Below, piece after piece: positions 33,699 through 41,796 of a stretch of 45,439 nucleotides of DNA (positions are counted from its first letter, which is position 1; each line of letters begins with the position of its first letter). This DNA is from Lachnospiraceae bacterium. Lineage in GTDB: Bacteria > Bacillota > Clostridia > Lachnospirales > Lachnospiraceae. The position numbers and the translations under genes are program-made. The notes under the pieces are model-generated. The model saw only the letters and a program-made list of their open reading frames with translations, was not told where the DNA came from and did no database searches. The stretch covers positions 1 to 45,439 of the forward strand of contig CAAFVW010000189.1 of the NCBI GenBank assembly GCA_900766575.1. Direction: 5' to 3'.

Positions 33699-35438
33699 AT
33701 GAATCTTCATACAAAAAAAGATTTTCAGGACTGTATGTTATCAATATTGGAACCGCTAAAGCCGTATTACAGCGAGGAAAAAGCAAGGCTGACACTGGGC
33801 GTTACCATGGCACATTATGACATCGGTGCCACCTGGATGGAGGCATTTTCCAGACCTCTGTGGGGACTGGTGCCCTTCTGGGCGGGCGGTGGAAAAGAGC
33901 CGGAGTTTGAAGAGATTTACCGCAGGGGTCTGACCGCTGGAACCGATGAAAAGAACCCGGAATACTGGGGAGAGTGTACTTCCTTTGATCAGAGGTTTGT
34001 GGAAATGGCAGCAATTTCTTATGGTATTATGTTTGCGCCGGAGGTGGTATGGGATCCCCTGACAGAGATTCAGAAGGAGAATCTCTGTAATTACCTGAAC
34101 AAGATCAATGAGCATCCCCTGCCGGTGTGCAACTGGATTCTGTTTGCCGTACTGGTAAATATTGCCATGAAAAAGGTGGGACGCCGGTACAGCCCCGAAA
34201 TGTTGGAAGAATATCTGAATGGACTGGAGACTTTTTATCTGGGAGAGGGCTGGTATCAGGACGGAGATTCCGGACAGAAGGATTACTATATTTCCTTTGC
34301 TATTCATTTTTACAGCCTGATCTACGCAGTGGTTATGGAAAAAGAAGATCCGCAGCGTGCGAAGAAGTACAAAGAACGCGCCATGGAATTCGCAAAACAG
34401 TTTATCTACTGGTTTGATGAAGAAGGTGAGGCGATTCCTTTCGGAAGGTCTCTTACGTACCGTTTTTCTCAGGTAAGCTTTTTCAGTGTGTGCCTGCTGG
34501 CCGGACTGGAGCCGTTCCCGATTCCTGTGATGAAGGGATTGATTGCAAGACATCTGCGGAACTGGCTGAAACGGCCGATTTTCGACAGGGATCATGTGCT
34601 GACCATCGGGTACGGTTATCCGAACCTGACCATGGCGGAGCGCTACAATGCTCCCGGATCCCCTTACTGGGGCATGAAGGTATTTGCCTTTTTGCTGCTT
34701 CCCGATAACCATCCCTTCTGGAGTGCGGAGGAAGCGCCGCTGCCGAAGCTGACACCGGTCTGCCCCCAGAAATATGCGGATCTGTTTGTTTATCATTACG
34801 GCAATCATACGACAGCATTTGCTCCCGGTGTTTACAGCCCCAACGGGCATGGCCAGATCGTGGCAAAATACGGAAAATTCGCCTATGATACCCGGTTCAG
34901 CATCAGTGTGGCAAAGTCTGAATACGAGCTGCATGAAAATGCGCCGGACAATATGCTGGCATTCTGGATCAATGGGTATGTCTATGTGCGCAGAATCTGT
35001 GAGGCATCTGAGATCACGGAGAACGGGGTATGGTCGAAGTGGAGTCCCTATCCTGGCATTACGGTAGAGACGACGATCACTCCGGATGCAGGCGGACATA
35101 CCAGAGTACATAAGATCAACAGTGAGATCGAATGCGTGGCATATGACTGTGGATTCGCTGTCAGCAGAGGTGATTTTGAAGAGGCAGGCTTCGCGGAAAA
35201 GGTGGATGGCGTATCTGCTCAGGCCAGCAATGAATTCTGCAGTTGTAGCGTCAGTGCAGTAACTGATGATAATGCGCAGGTCAACGAAGTGACAGAAAAG
35301 CCGCCCGTGGGCTACATGATCACCGCAGATCCCAATACCAACCTGCTGTACACCAAGACCAAGATTCCGGCAGTGAAATACCATATCCGCAAAGGAGTTC
35401 AGGAAATCGTTACCAGAGTGGATGCGGAAGTGATTTAA
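33699..35438 (+). CDS. DUF2264 family protein
   Basis: A 579-residue cytoplasmic protein of the DUF2264 family. The N-terminal two thirds resemble an alpha/alpha toroid (WMEAFSRPLWGLVPFWAGGG near residue 46, WYQDGDSGQKDYYISFAIHF near 186, GRSLTYRFSQVSFFS near 249). The C-terminal third is beta-rich. Members occur in polysaccharide utilisation loci and are suspected lyases or hydrolases, but no reaction is established. It starts one base after the GH88 stop codon, with GGAGGGAG inside the end of GH88, so the two are co-translated. It closes the locus 2 operon. Confidence 0.85.
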   Translation: MNLHTKKDFQDCMLSILEPLKPYYSEEKARLTLGVTMAHYDIGATWMEAFSRPLWGLVPFWAGGGKEPEFEEIYRRGLTAGTDEKNPEYWGECTSFDQRFVEMAAISYGIMFAPEVVWDPLTEIQKENLCNYLNKINEHPLPVCNWILFAVLVNIAMKKVGRRYSPEMLEEYLNGLETFYLGEGWYQDGDSGQKDYYISFAIHFYSLIYAVVMEKEDPQRAKKYKERAMEFAKQFIYWFDEEGEAIPFGRSLTYRFSQVSFFSVCLLAGLEPFPIPVMKGLIARHLRNWLKRPIFDRDHVLTIGYGYPNLTMAERYNAPGSPYWGMKVFAFLLLPDNHPFWSAEEAPLPKLTPVCPQKYADLFVYHYGNHTTAFAPGVYSPNGHGQIVAKYGKFAYDTRFSISVAKSEYELHENAPDNMLAFWINGYVYVRRICEASEITENGVWSKWSPYPGITVETTITPDAGGHTRVHKINSEIECVAYDCGFAVSRGDFEEAGFAEKVDGVSAQASNEFCSCSVSAVTDDNAQVNEVTEKPPVGYMITADPNTNLLYTKTKIPAVKYHIRKGVQEIVTRVDAEVI

Positions 35439-35541
35439 ATAGCTTGATGTATTATATTACTTTATATTGTTTTCACATTTGCAGTGTGGCAATCACAACA
35501 TTTTTATGCTATCATACATATAACAGTAAGAGGTGATAGCT

Positions 35542-36258
35542 ATGAAAATAGAACGAATTGATGACAAGACAGTAAAGTGCTTCCTGTCCAACGAAGAACT
35601 GGAAGAGTATGAGATTGATTATAAAGATTTTGTGACCCGTAGTGAAAAAGCCAAAGAAGTCGTGCAGGAGATCATTGAACAGGCGGAGGAAGAGGTCGGC
35701 TATAAGCCGCCGAAGTATGCCTTTGACCTACAGATCATGATGCTGCCGGATGAAGGCCTGGTACTGGTGTTTTCCGAGAAGGAACCGCTTGAGAATAAAA
35801 ACGGTGCACAGCTGTTACAGGCTTTGCAGGAGATGAAACGCGTCTTCGAGGAGAAGAAAGCGGAAATCAATGCCAATCTGGAGAAAAGTGCACAGGCAGA
35901 AGAAGCTGCGGAGAATGCCCGAAACGGAAAAGGCAAAAAAAATAAAAAAGCTGCGGCAGAAGCGAAAAAGCCCCAGTTTGCCATCTTTGCTTTCCGCAAT
36001 ATTGGCAGAGTCCTTGAATATGCAGCAGTTTTACCGGCGAATTTACGGATCAACAGTACCCTGTACCGTATGGACGACGGCACCTGCTATGTCTATGTGC
36101 AAAAAGGCGGTGCGTCTTATGAACGTTACAGCAGAGCCTGCATTCAGGCGATGGAGTTCGCAGCTTTGTACGCTGCGGATGAGCAGAAGGTACGATATCT
36201 GGAAGAGCACGGAGAATGCCTGATCCGGGAGAAAGCACTGAAAAAATTGCGTGCATAG
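35542..36258 (+). CDS. mecA: Adaptor protein MecA
   Basis: A 238-residue adaptor that hands substrates to the ClpC/ClpP protease. The N-terminal domain (MKIERIDDKTVKCFLSNEEL) binds substrate. A Lys/Ala-rich linker (about 120-142) follows. The C-terminal domain (about 143-238) binds ClpC. The start at the ATG of 35542 has AGAGGTG eight bases upstream; an in-frame GTG nine bases earlier lies inside that ribosome site. It is a single gene between the uronate operon and the convergent pseudouridine synthase gene. In related bacteria MecA limits competence and stress regulators. Confidence 0.9.
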   Translation: MKIERIDDKTVKCFLSNEELEEYEIDYKDFVTRSEKAKEVVQEIIEQAEEEVGYKPPKYAFDLQIMMLPDEGLVLVFSEKEPLENKNGAQLLQALQEMKRVFEEKKAEINANLEKSAQAEEAAENARNGKGKKNKKAAAEAKKPQFAIFAFRNIGRVLEYAAVLPANLRINSTLYRMDDGTCYVYVQKGGASYERYSRACIQAMEFAALYAADEQKVRYLEEHGECLIREKALKKLRA

Positions 36259-36315
36259 TACGGATTCACAGGGAGTCTGCCGGAATTTTGGAATGCGGAG
36301 CATGGAGAACATGGC

Positions 36316-37230
36316 TTACGTTATCCATGGAGTATCCCCTGCCACCGCGGACATATCTTCCGGTAACGGCGCGGTAAAAGTCATCGGTTCTCCGGTGATA
36401 GGATGACGGAAGGACAATCTTCGGGCATGCAGCGCCTGACGCTGTATCAATGCCATATCGGGATTGTACAGATAATCTCCGATCAGGGGGAAACCTAAAT
36501 ATTTCATATGAATCCGTATCTGATGGGTGCGGCCGGTCTCTAAAACGAGAGAGACCAGGCTGTGCCCGTTTTTTTCGTCCAAAACCCGGTAATGGGTGAC
36601 AGCGGATTCCCCTTTTTCAAAATCCACACAGCGCTCAATGATAGAACCTTCTTTTCGTCCCAGGGGTGCTGTGATCGTACCCGCAGAAGGCAGCACAGAG
36701 CCTTTTACAATGGCAAGATATTCTCGTGTGATACCGGAATTTGCTTTGTTGGCGATCATGGTGGACAGCATTCCGGCACTGACGTAATGTTTGGCAACGA
36801 TGGTAAGTCCAGAGGTATCCCGGTCCAGACGATTGATGCATCGGAACACAAAAGGACAGTTTTGCTGCGCAAAATAATAAGCAAGACCATTTGCCAGGGA
36901 ATTATAATAATTGTTCATGGAAGGGTGGATCGGCATACCGGCCGGTTTATTGATTACCATGAGATCTGCATCCTCGTAGACAATATCCAGCGGCAGCTCT
37001 ACTGGCGGTATTTTTTCCGATGAGCGCTCCTCGTGGATGTGCAATGTCAGAGTATCTCCCGGCTGTAATATATGATTCATGAAGCAGGGGATTCCATTTG
37101 CCAGTACGGCGGCGGGATCCTTTTTTAACTGCACCAGATTCTGGGAAGAAAATCCTTTCTGCTTCAGAAAATGGCTGACCGGCAGGGGAGATATGGAATT
37201 ATCTGTAGTATAGGTTAATGTCCGTTCCAT
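36316..37230 (-). CDS. RluA-family pseudouridine synthase
   Basis: A 304-residue enzyme that isomerises uridine in rRNA or tRNA. The catalytic Asp is in the motif INRLDRDTSGL (about residues 135-145). The second family motif, GRTHQIRIHMKYLGFPLIGD, lies near residue 235. The N-terminal 90 residues form an S4-like RNA-binding region (HFLKQKGFSSQNLVQLKKDP). GAGAGAG lies eight bases before the ATG. The target base cannot be told apart among RluA, RluC and RluD types. Hairpin C lies upstream, in its presumed leader. Confidence 0.92.
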   Translation of the reverse strand: MERTLTYTTDNSISPLPVSHFLKQKGFSSQNLVQLKKDPAAVLANGIPCFMNHILQPGDTLTLHIHEERSSEKIPPVELPLDIVYEDADLMVINKPAGMPIHPSMNNYYNSLANGLAYYFAQQNCPFVFRCINRLDRDTSGLTIVAKHYVSAGMLSTMIANKANSGITREYLAIVKGSVLPSAGTITAPLGRKEGSIIERCVDFEKGESAVTHYRVLDEKNGHSLVSLVLETGRTHQIRIHMKYLGFPLIGDYLYNPDMALIQRQALHARRLSFRHPITGEPMTFTAPLPEDMSAVAGDTPWIT

Positions 37231-37301
37231 AAAAATTACTCTCTCGAAATCGTAACAAGCATGCGTAATCCGGGCTATTGTCTGCTTACTTATGTTTGTT
37301 T

Positions 37302-37363
37302 GCTCCCCTCATAGAACGCCTGTTTAGCCTGCAAGCAGTCATTTAGGCGTTCTATGGGTGAGC
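37302..37363 (-). other. Long hairpin C with G-CUUG-C core, before the pseudouridine synthase gene
   Basis: CATAGAACGCCT (37310-37321) pairs perfectly with AGGCGTTCTATG (37345-37356), extended by GCTC/GAGC. The minus-strand reading has the centre CTG-CTTG-CAG, so the RNA from the pseudouridine synthase strand has the CUUG tetraloop. The remaining sequence between this and rhaM is mostly unstructured. Confidence 0.6.
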
Positions 37364-37460
37364 TTATTATAGCATAACATAATTCATGTGCTGTAACAAA
37401 CAGTTATCATCCGGATCGGGCAAAATCGGACAGTACCCGGAGCAAATAATGTCATTTCGG

Positions 37461-37500
37461 AAGCGCAAAGAGGTATTTATAATATCATTAAAAGCGCAAA
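37461..37500 (+). promoter_or_regulatory. rhaM-rhaD operon promoter region with direct repeats
   Basis: A perfect TATAAT (37478-37483) has no good -35 at the right distance (TTTCGG). AAGCGCAAA occurs twice, at 37461-37469 and 37492-37500, 31 bases apart, about three helical turns, on both sides of the -10. These may be half-sites for the AraC-type regulator at 41797. The leader to rhaM is about 130 bases. Confidence 0.45.
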
Positions 37501-37625
37501 TTGTGCTTCATACGCACACAAAATGATAAATCTGATGCCGACAGCAGAGGAATATCGAGACAGGTATTGGATAAAAGAGCAGAATTACAATGAAAACAGT
37601 GTTTGGGAAAGGTGTGGTGGCTATT

Positions 37626-37943
37626 ATGGAAAAATACGCATGGCGTGGAAAAATTGTGCCGGGAATGCAGGAGGAATACAGGAAGAGACATGACAATATC
37701 TGGCCGGAGATGAAGGAAGTGCTGGCAAATGCGGGAATCGTGAATTATTCCATCTGGATGCAGGGCGAGGAATTGTTTGGTTACTATGAGTGTGAAAAAG
37801 GCGTTGATTATGCCGCAAAAGTGCAGGCAGAGAGCGACGTGGTAAAAAAATGGGATGAGTACATGAAGGATATTCTGATTATGGAGAAGGATCCTGTGAC
37901 GGGAGCACAGCCCCTGCTTACACAGGTATTCAGTTTCAGATAG
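37626..37943 (+). CDS. rhaM: L-rhamnose mutarotase
   Basis: A 105-residue cytoplasmic enzyme that interconverts the alpha and beta anomers of L-rhamnose. The catalytic Tyr18 and His22 stand in EEYRKRHDNIWPEM, at the same numbers as in E. coli RhaM, and the GYYECEKG segment near residue 52 is typical. The start MEKYAWRGKIVPG is preceded by GGTGG; an in-frame ATG 36 bases upstream has no ribosome site. It is the first gene of the rhamnose operon. Confidence 0.93.
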   Translation: MEKYAWRGKIVPGMQEEYRKRHDNIWPEMKEVLANAGIVNYSIWMQGEELFGYYECEKGVDYAAKVQAESDVVKKWDEYMKDILIMEKDPVTGAQPLLTQVFSFR

Positions 37944-37962
37944 GGGAGGCTGTGGATATCTT

Positions 37963-39372
37963 ATGGAAAAATATTATCTGGCCGTGGATATCGGTGCTTC
38001 CAGCGGACGACACATTCTGGGGCACCTGAAGAACGGCAAAATCGAATTAGAGGAAATCTACCGTTTTGAAAACGGAATGGATCCTAAGGATGGCAAGCTT
38101 CTGTGGAATGTGGAGCGGCTGTTTGGCGAGATCCTGAACGGAATGAAAAAATGTAAAGAATTGGGGAAACTTCCGGTCAGCATGGCCATTGACACCTGGG
38201 CGGTGGATTATGTATTGCTGGATGAAAAAGATCAGATTCTGGGAGATACTTACGGCTATCGCGATCACCGTACCGATGGGATGGACGCAGAAGTGGCAAA
38301 AATACTGCCGGAGCCGGAACTGTACGCCAGAACCGGTATCCAGAAGCAGATTTTTAATACCATTTATCAGCTTATGGCAGTGGAAAAGAAGACCCCGGAG
38401 GTTTTGAAGCAGGCGAAAACACTCCTTATGCTGCCGGATTATTTTGGATTCCGTCTGACGGGTAATAAGCTGTCGGAGTACACGAACGGATCAACGACAC
38501 AACTGGTAGATCCCCATACTTATCAGTGGGATAAGGAACTGATCCAAAGCTTAGGTTATCCGGAAGATATTTTTCTGCCGCTGCAGATGCCTGGAACCAA
38601 AGTGGGAAATCTGTTGCCGAAGATTCAGGAAGAAGTAGGGTATGATCTGGAAGTGGTATTGTGCGGAAGCCATGATACTGCTTCGGCAGTAATGGCAGTA
38701 CCGCAGACGGAAGGAGACGGTATTTATATCAGTTCCGGCACCTGGTCGTTAATGGGAATCGAATCTTTGGAGCCTGTCATAACGAAAGAAGCGGCAGCCG
38801 CAAACCTTACGAACGAGGGCGGCTATGACCATCGTTTCCGTTTCTTGAAAAATATCATGGGATTGTGGATGATTCAGACAGTGCGGCATGAACATCAGGA
38901 TGCCTGGTCTTTTGCGCAGCTGTGTGAAATGGCGGAGGAAAGCAGAGATTTTTCATCCAGGGTGGATGTAAATGACCAAAGCTTTCTGTCCCCGGACAGC
39001 ATGATTCAGGCAATCAGACAGTACTGTCAGAAGACCGGTCAGCCGGTTCCGGAGACGGTGGGAGAACTGGCGGCAGTGGTATATCGCAGCCTGGCGCAGT
39101 CTTACGGAGAGACTGTAAAGGAGCTGGAAACGATCGCAGGCAAGACTTATGACAGCATCCACATCATTGGTGGTGGTTCCAATGCGGCTTATCTGAACCA
39201 GCTGACGGCGGATGCAACTGGGAAAACCGTATATGCAGGTCCCGGAGAAGCAACCGCCATCGGTAATCTGCTGGCACAGATGATCCATGCGGGAGATCTG
39301 GCAGACTTAAAAGAAGCCAGACAATGTGTGAGAGATTCTTTTGAAATCAAGACATATGTTCCGGCAAAGTGA
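37963..39372 (+). CDS. rhaB: Rhamnulokinase
   Basis: A 469-residue kinase of the FGGY family that phosphorylates L-rhamnulose to L-rhamnulose-1-phosphate. The phosphate-binding loop is DIGASSGR (9-16), the substrate region AIDTWAVDY lies at 75-83, the catalytic base is Asp238 in CGSHDTASAV (E. coli Asp237), and SSGTWSLMG is the second nucleotide motif. It follows rhaM by 19 bases. The stop codon lies just before the AAGGAGG ribosome site of the next gene. Confidence 0.95.
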   Translation: MEKYYLAVDIGASSGRHILGHLKNGKIELEEIYRFENGMDPKDGKLLWNVERLFGEILNGMKKCKELGKLPVSMAIDTWAVDYVLLDEKDQILGDTYGYRDHRTDGMDAEVAKILPEPELYARTGIQKQIFNTIYQLMAVEKKTPEVLKQAKTLLMLPDYFGFRLTGNKLSEYTNGSTTQLVDPHTYQWDKELIQSLGYPEDIFLPLQMPGTKVGNLLPKIQEEVGYDLEVVLCGSHDTASAVMAVPQTEGDGIYISSGTWSLMGIESLEPVITKEAAAANLTNEGGYDHRFRFLKNIMGLWMIQTVRHEHQDAWSFAQLCEMAEESRDFSSRVDVNDQSFLSPDSMIQAIRQYCQKTGQPVPETVGELAAVVYRSLAQSYGETVKELETIAGKTYDSIHIIGGGSNAAYLNQLTADATGKTVYAGPGEATAIGNLLAQMIHAGDLADLKEARQCVRDSFEIKTYVPAK

Positions 39373-39392
39373 AAAAAGGAGGATATTTAAAA

Positions 39393-40820
39393 ATGTTAGT
39401 AAACACAAAGGCAAAAGTCGGTGTATTTTCTATTGCTTTGGGCGCTTATCTGCCCCAGTTCCCTCAGTTGGTTCCCAATTTTGAGGCACAGTATGAGGAT
39501 TTTAAGAAAACCATTCCCGATACCGTGGAGATCATTGACGGAGGTATGGTGACTACCAAGGAACAGGCAATGGCAGCCGGTGATAAATTCCGTGCGGCGG
39601 ATGTGGATCTGGTATTTTTACAGCTGCTTACCTATGCAACTTCTTACAATGTGCTTCCTGCGATCCGTGATCTGGATGTGCCTGTGGTGTGCGTCAATGT
39701 ACAGAAGAAGCTGGCTCCGGATTATGCCAACACGGATATTCCCATCTGGCTGGGTGACCTGTATGCGTGCGGTGCTGTAGGCGAAGCTGTTGCCGATCTG
39801 GAACGTGCAGGCAAGAGACATGCGGTAATCACCGGTGTGGTAGAAGGCGGTGACCCTGAGGTTGCGGCAGAGATTGCAGACTGGTGTAAGGCTGCGCAGG
39901 TCCGCAGACGTTTCCGTCAGACCAATATTGCACAGATCGGCCGCCCTTATCCCGGCATGATGGATCTCTATATCGACGAGACCAACCTGTACAACCGGAT
40001 GGGATTGTATACGAAACAGTTCGACTGGGAAGATATGTGGGCAATCGCAAATAACATCACAGATGAGGCCGCGATCAAGGCAAAAGCGCAGGATATCATT
40101 GATACGTTTGAAGTGGAAGGCGGAGCGACCGCAGAGGATGAAGATATCATTGATATGGCGAAACATGTGCTTGCTTTTGAACAGTGGGCGAAGGATGAAG
40201 ATCTGAGTATGATCGCTTCTCATTATGCCGGAAAAGCACAGGGTGTTGCAGGAAAACTGGATTCCATGCTGATCCCTGCATTCTCCATGCTGATCAAACA
40301 GGGTACGGCCTGTGCGGTAGAAGGCGATATGAAGGTTGCCATGGCAATGTCTATTCTGAAGACCATTTCCGGTATGGGACAGCTGTCCGAGATGTATTCC
40401 ATTGATTTCAATGAGGACATTTGTATCATCGGACATTCCGGTTCCGGAGATGCAGACATCTCTCTGGCACATAAGCCTACCATGAAGATCGTAAAAGTGT
40501 TCCACGGCAAAGTAGGCGGCGGATATCTGACGCAGTTCTATCCTCCTACCGGACCGGTTACCTATCTTGCCATTACGCAGGACAAAGACGGTAACTTTAA
40601 GTTCGTGGCAGCGGAAGGGGAGAATCAGCCCGGACCGATCTTCACGTTCGGAGATACCAATATGCGTACCAAATTCTCCATTCCCTGCAGAGAGTTCGTA
40701 AACCGTTGGAGTGAAGCCGGTCCTACTCATCATATGGCAGCAGCAGCCGGAAGACATATCGATACGATTTTGAAGGTGGCTAAAATATTGAATGTACCGG
40801 TGGATGTGATCACACGGTAA
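39393..40820 (+). CDS. AraA-fold ketol isomerase in the rhamnose operon (candidate L-rhamnose isomerase)
   Basis: A 475-residue member of the L-arabinose/L-fucose isomerase superfamily. The positions equivalent to the catalytic residues of E. coli AraA (Glu306, Glu333, His350, His450) are present as Glu310 (AVEGDMK), Glu333 (LSEMYS), His348 (IIGHSG) and His447 (PTHHMA). No classical RhaA is encoded in the locus, and its place between rhaB and rhaD makes L-rhamnose to L-rhamnulose the most likely reaction. An AAGGAGGA ribosome site lies nine bases before the ATG. Neither araB nor araD is present, which argues against a true arabinose isomerase. Confidence 0.8.
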   Translation: MLVNTKAKVGVFSIALGAYLPQFPQLVPNFEAQYEDFKKTIPDTVEIIDGGMVTTKEQAMAAGDKFRAADVDLVFLQLLTYATSYNVLPAIRDLDVPVVCVNVQKKLAPDYANTDIPIWLGDLYACGAVGEAVADLERAGKRHAVITGVVEGGDPEVAAEIADWCKAAQVRRRFRQTNIAQIGRPYPGMMDLYIDETNLYNRMGLYTKQFDWEDMWAIANNITDEAAIKAKAQDIIDTFEVEGGATAEDEDIIDMAKHVLAFEQWAKDEDLSMIASHYAGKAQGVAGKLDSMLIPAFSMLIKQGTACAVEGDMKVAMAMSILKTISGMGQLSEMYSIDFNEDICIIGHSGSGDADISLAHKPTMKIVKVFHGKVGGGYLTQFYPPTGPVTYLAITQDKDGNFKFVAAEGENQPGPIFTFGDTNMRTKFSIPCREFVNRWSEAGPTHHMAAAAGRHIDTILKVAKILNVPVDVITR

Positions 40821-40838
40821 GGGCACTTGTGTAAATAT

Positions 40839-40905
40839 GGCGCAGTCATCACAGGAGCAAAAAGCGAGCCTGAAAAAAAGATTTTGCGAATGGGGTGCTG
40901 AATAG
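40839..40905. repeat. Partial copy 2 of the gtrA-side intergenic repeat
   Basis: About 75% identical to the right half (1260-1327) of the element before gtrA, including GAGCAAAAAG, GATTTTGCGAATGGGG and CTGAATAG, with a one-base length difference. The left half with hairpin B and its inverted end is absent. GCAAAA/TTTTGC can still pair, but the inner GCCTC/GAGGC stem is lost. It lies before rhaD. Confidence 0.7.
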
Positions 40906-40971
40906 CTACAGTTTGAAAAAATTATGCCTGTGGGCGGGAGTTCACAGGCAATGGAAAGGTTAGGTATTATC

Positions 40972-41793
40972 ATGAAGTTTTTAGATGCAGAATTTGTACA
41001 GGGATTTATCAGAATGGCAGATGACGGATGGCAGCAGGGCTGGCATGAGCGCAACGGCGGCAACCTGTCTTACCGTGTAAAACCGGAAGAGGTAGAGCTT
41101 GTAAAGGAGAATTTCCAGCCGAAGGAATATCAGCCTATCGGAACCTCAGTTTCCGCATTGGCAGGTGAATATTTCCTGGTGACCGGCAGCGGCAAATATT
41201 TCCGCAATGTCAGCATTAAGCCGGAAGATTCCATCTGCATGATTGAGTTGGATGACAAAGGCGAGAATTATCGTATTGTATGGGGACTGGTAAACGGCGG
41301 CAGACCTACTTCTGAGCTTCCCAGCCATTTGATGAATCTGGAAGTGAAAAAATTACAGGATCCCGATTACCGAGTAGTATATCACGCACATACCACCAAT
41401 ATTATCGCACTGACCTTCGTTCTTCCTCTGGAGGACAAAGTATTCACCAGAGAACTGTGGGAGATGGCAACAGAGTGTCCTGTCGTATTCCCAGCAGGTG
41501 TCGGTGTGGTTCCCTGGATGGTGCCGGGCGGCAGGGAGATCGCAGTGGCCACCTCCGAACTGATGAAAAAATATGACCTGGCAATCTGGGCTCATCATGG
41601 AACCTTCGCAGCAGGTAAAGATTTTGATCTGACCTTTGGCCTGATGCATACGGTAGAAAAGTCCGCAGAGATACTTGTAAAAATGCTTTCCATGCAGCCG
41701 AATAAACGCCAGACCATCACCCCGGATGACTTCCGACATCTGGCAAAGGATTTCGGAGTAACTCTTCCGGAAGAGTTCTTATATGAAAAATAA
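40972..41793 (+). CDS. rhaD: Rhamnulose-1-phosphate aldolase
   Basis: A 273-residue class II aldolase that splits L-rhamnulose-1-phosphate to DHAP and L-lactaldehyde. The zinc ligands His138 and His140 (VVYHAHTTN) and His208/209 (IWAHHGTF), with the catalytic Glu115 (PTSELPSH), match E. coli RhaD. The family start MKFLDAEFVQGFIRM is used; in-frame ATG codons at 40924 and 40951 are possible but the sequence between them is not conserved in type. It is separated from the isomerase by 150 bases holding the repeat, so it may be expressed apart from rhaMB. Confidence 0.93.
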   Translation: MKFLDAEFVQGFIRMADDGWQQGWHERNGGNLSYRVKPEEVELVKENFQPKEYQPIGTSVSALAGEYFLVTGSGKYFRNVSIKPEDSICMIELDDKGENYRIVWGLVNGGRPTSELPSHLMNLEVKKLQDPDYRVVYHAHTTNIIALTFVLPLEDKVFTRELWEMATECPVVFPAGVGVVPWMVPGGREIAVATSELMKKYDLAIWAHHGTFAAGKDFDLTFGLMHTVEKSAEILVKMLSMQPNKRQTITPDDFRHLAKDFGVTLPEEFLYEK

Positions 41794-41796
41794 GTT

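Noticed and set aside
33756..35384. Long open frame antisense to the DUF2264 gene
   Set aside because: No ribosome site and no recognisable family; the sense frame has a family match, a ribosome site and operon context. The same holds for long antisense frames at 39618-41063 and 12314-13285.
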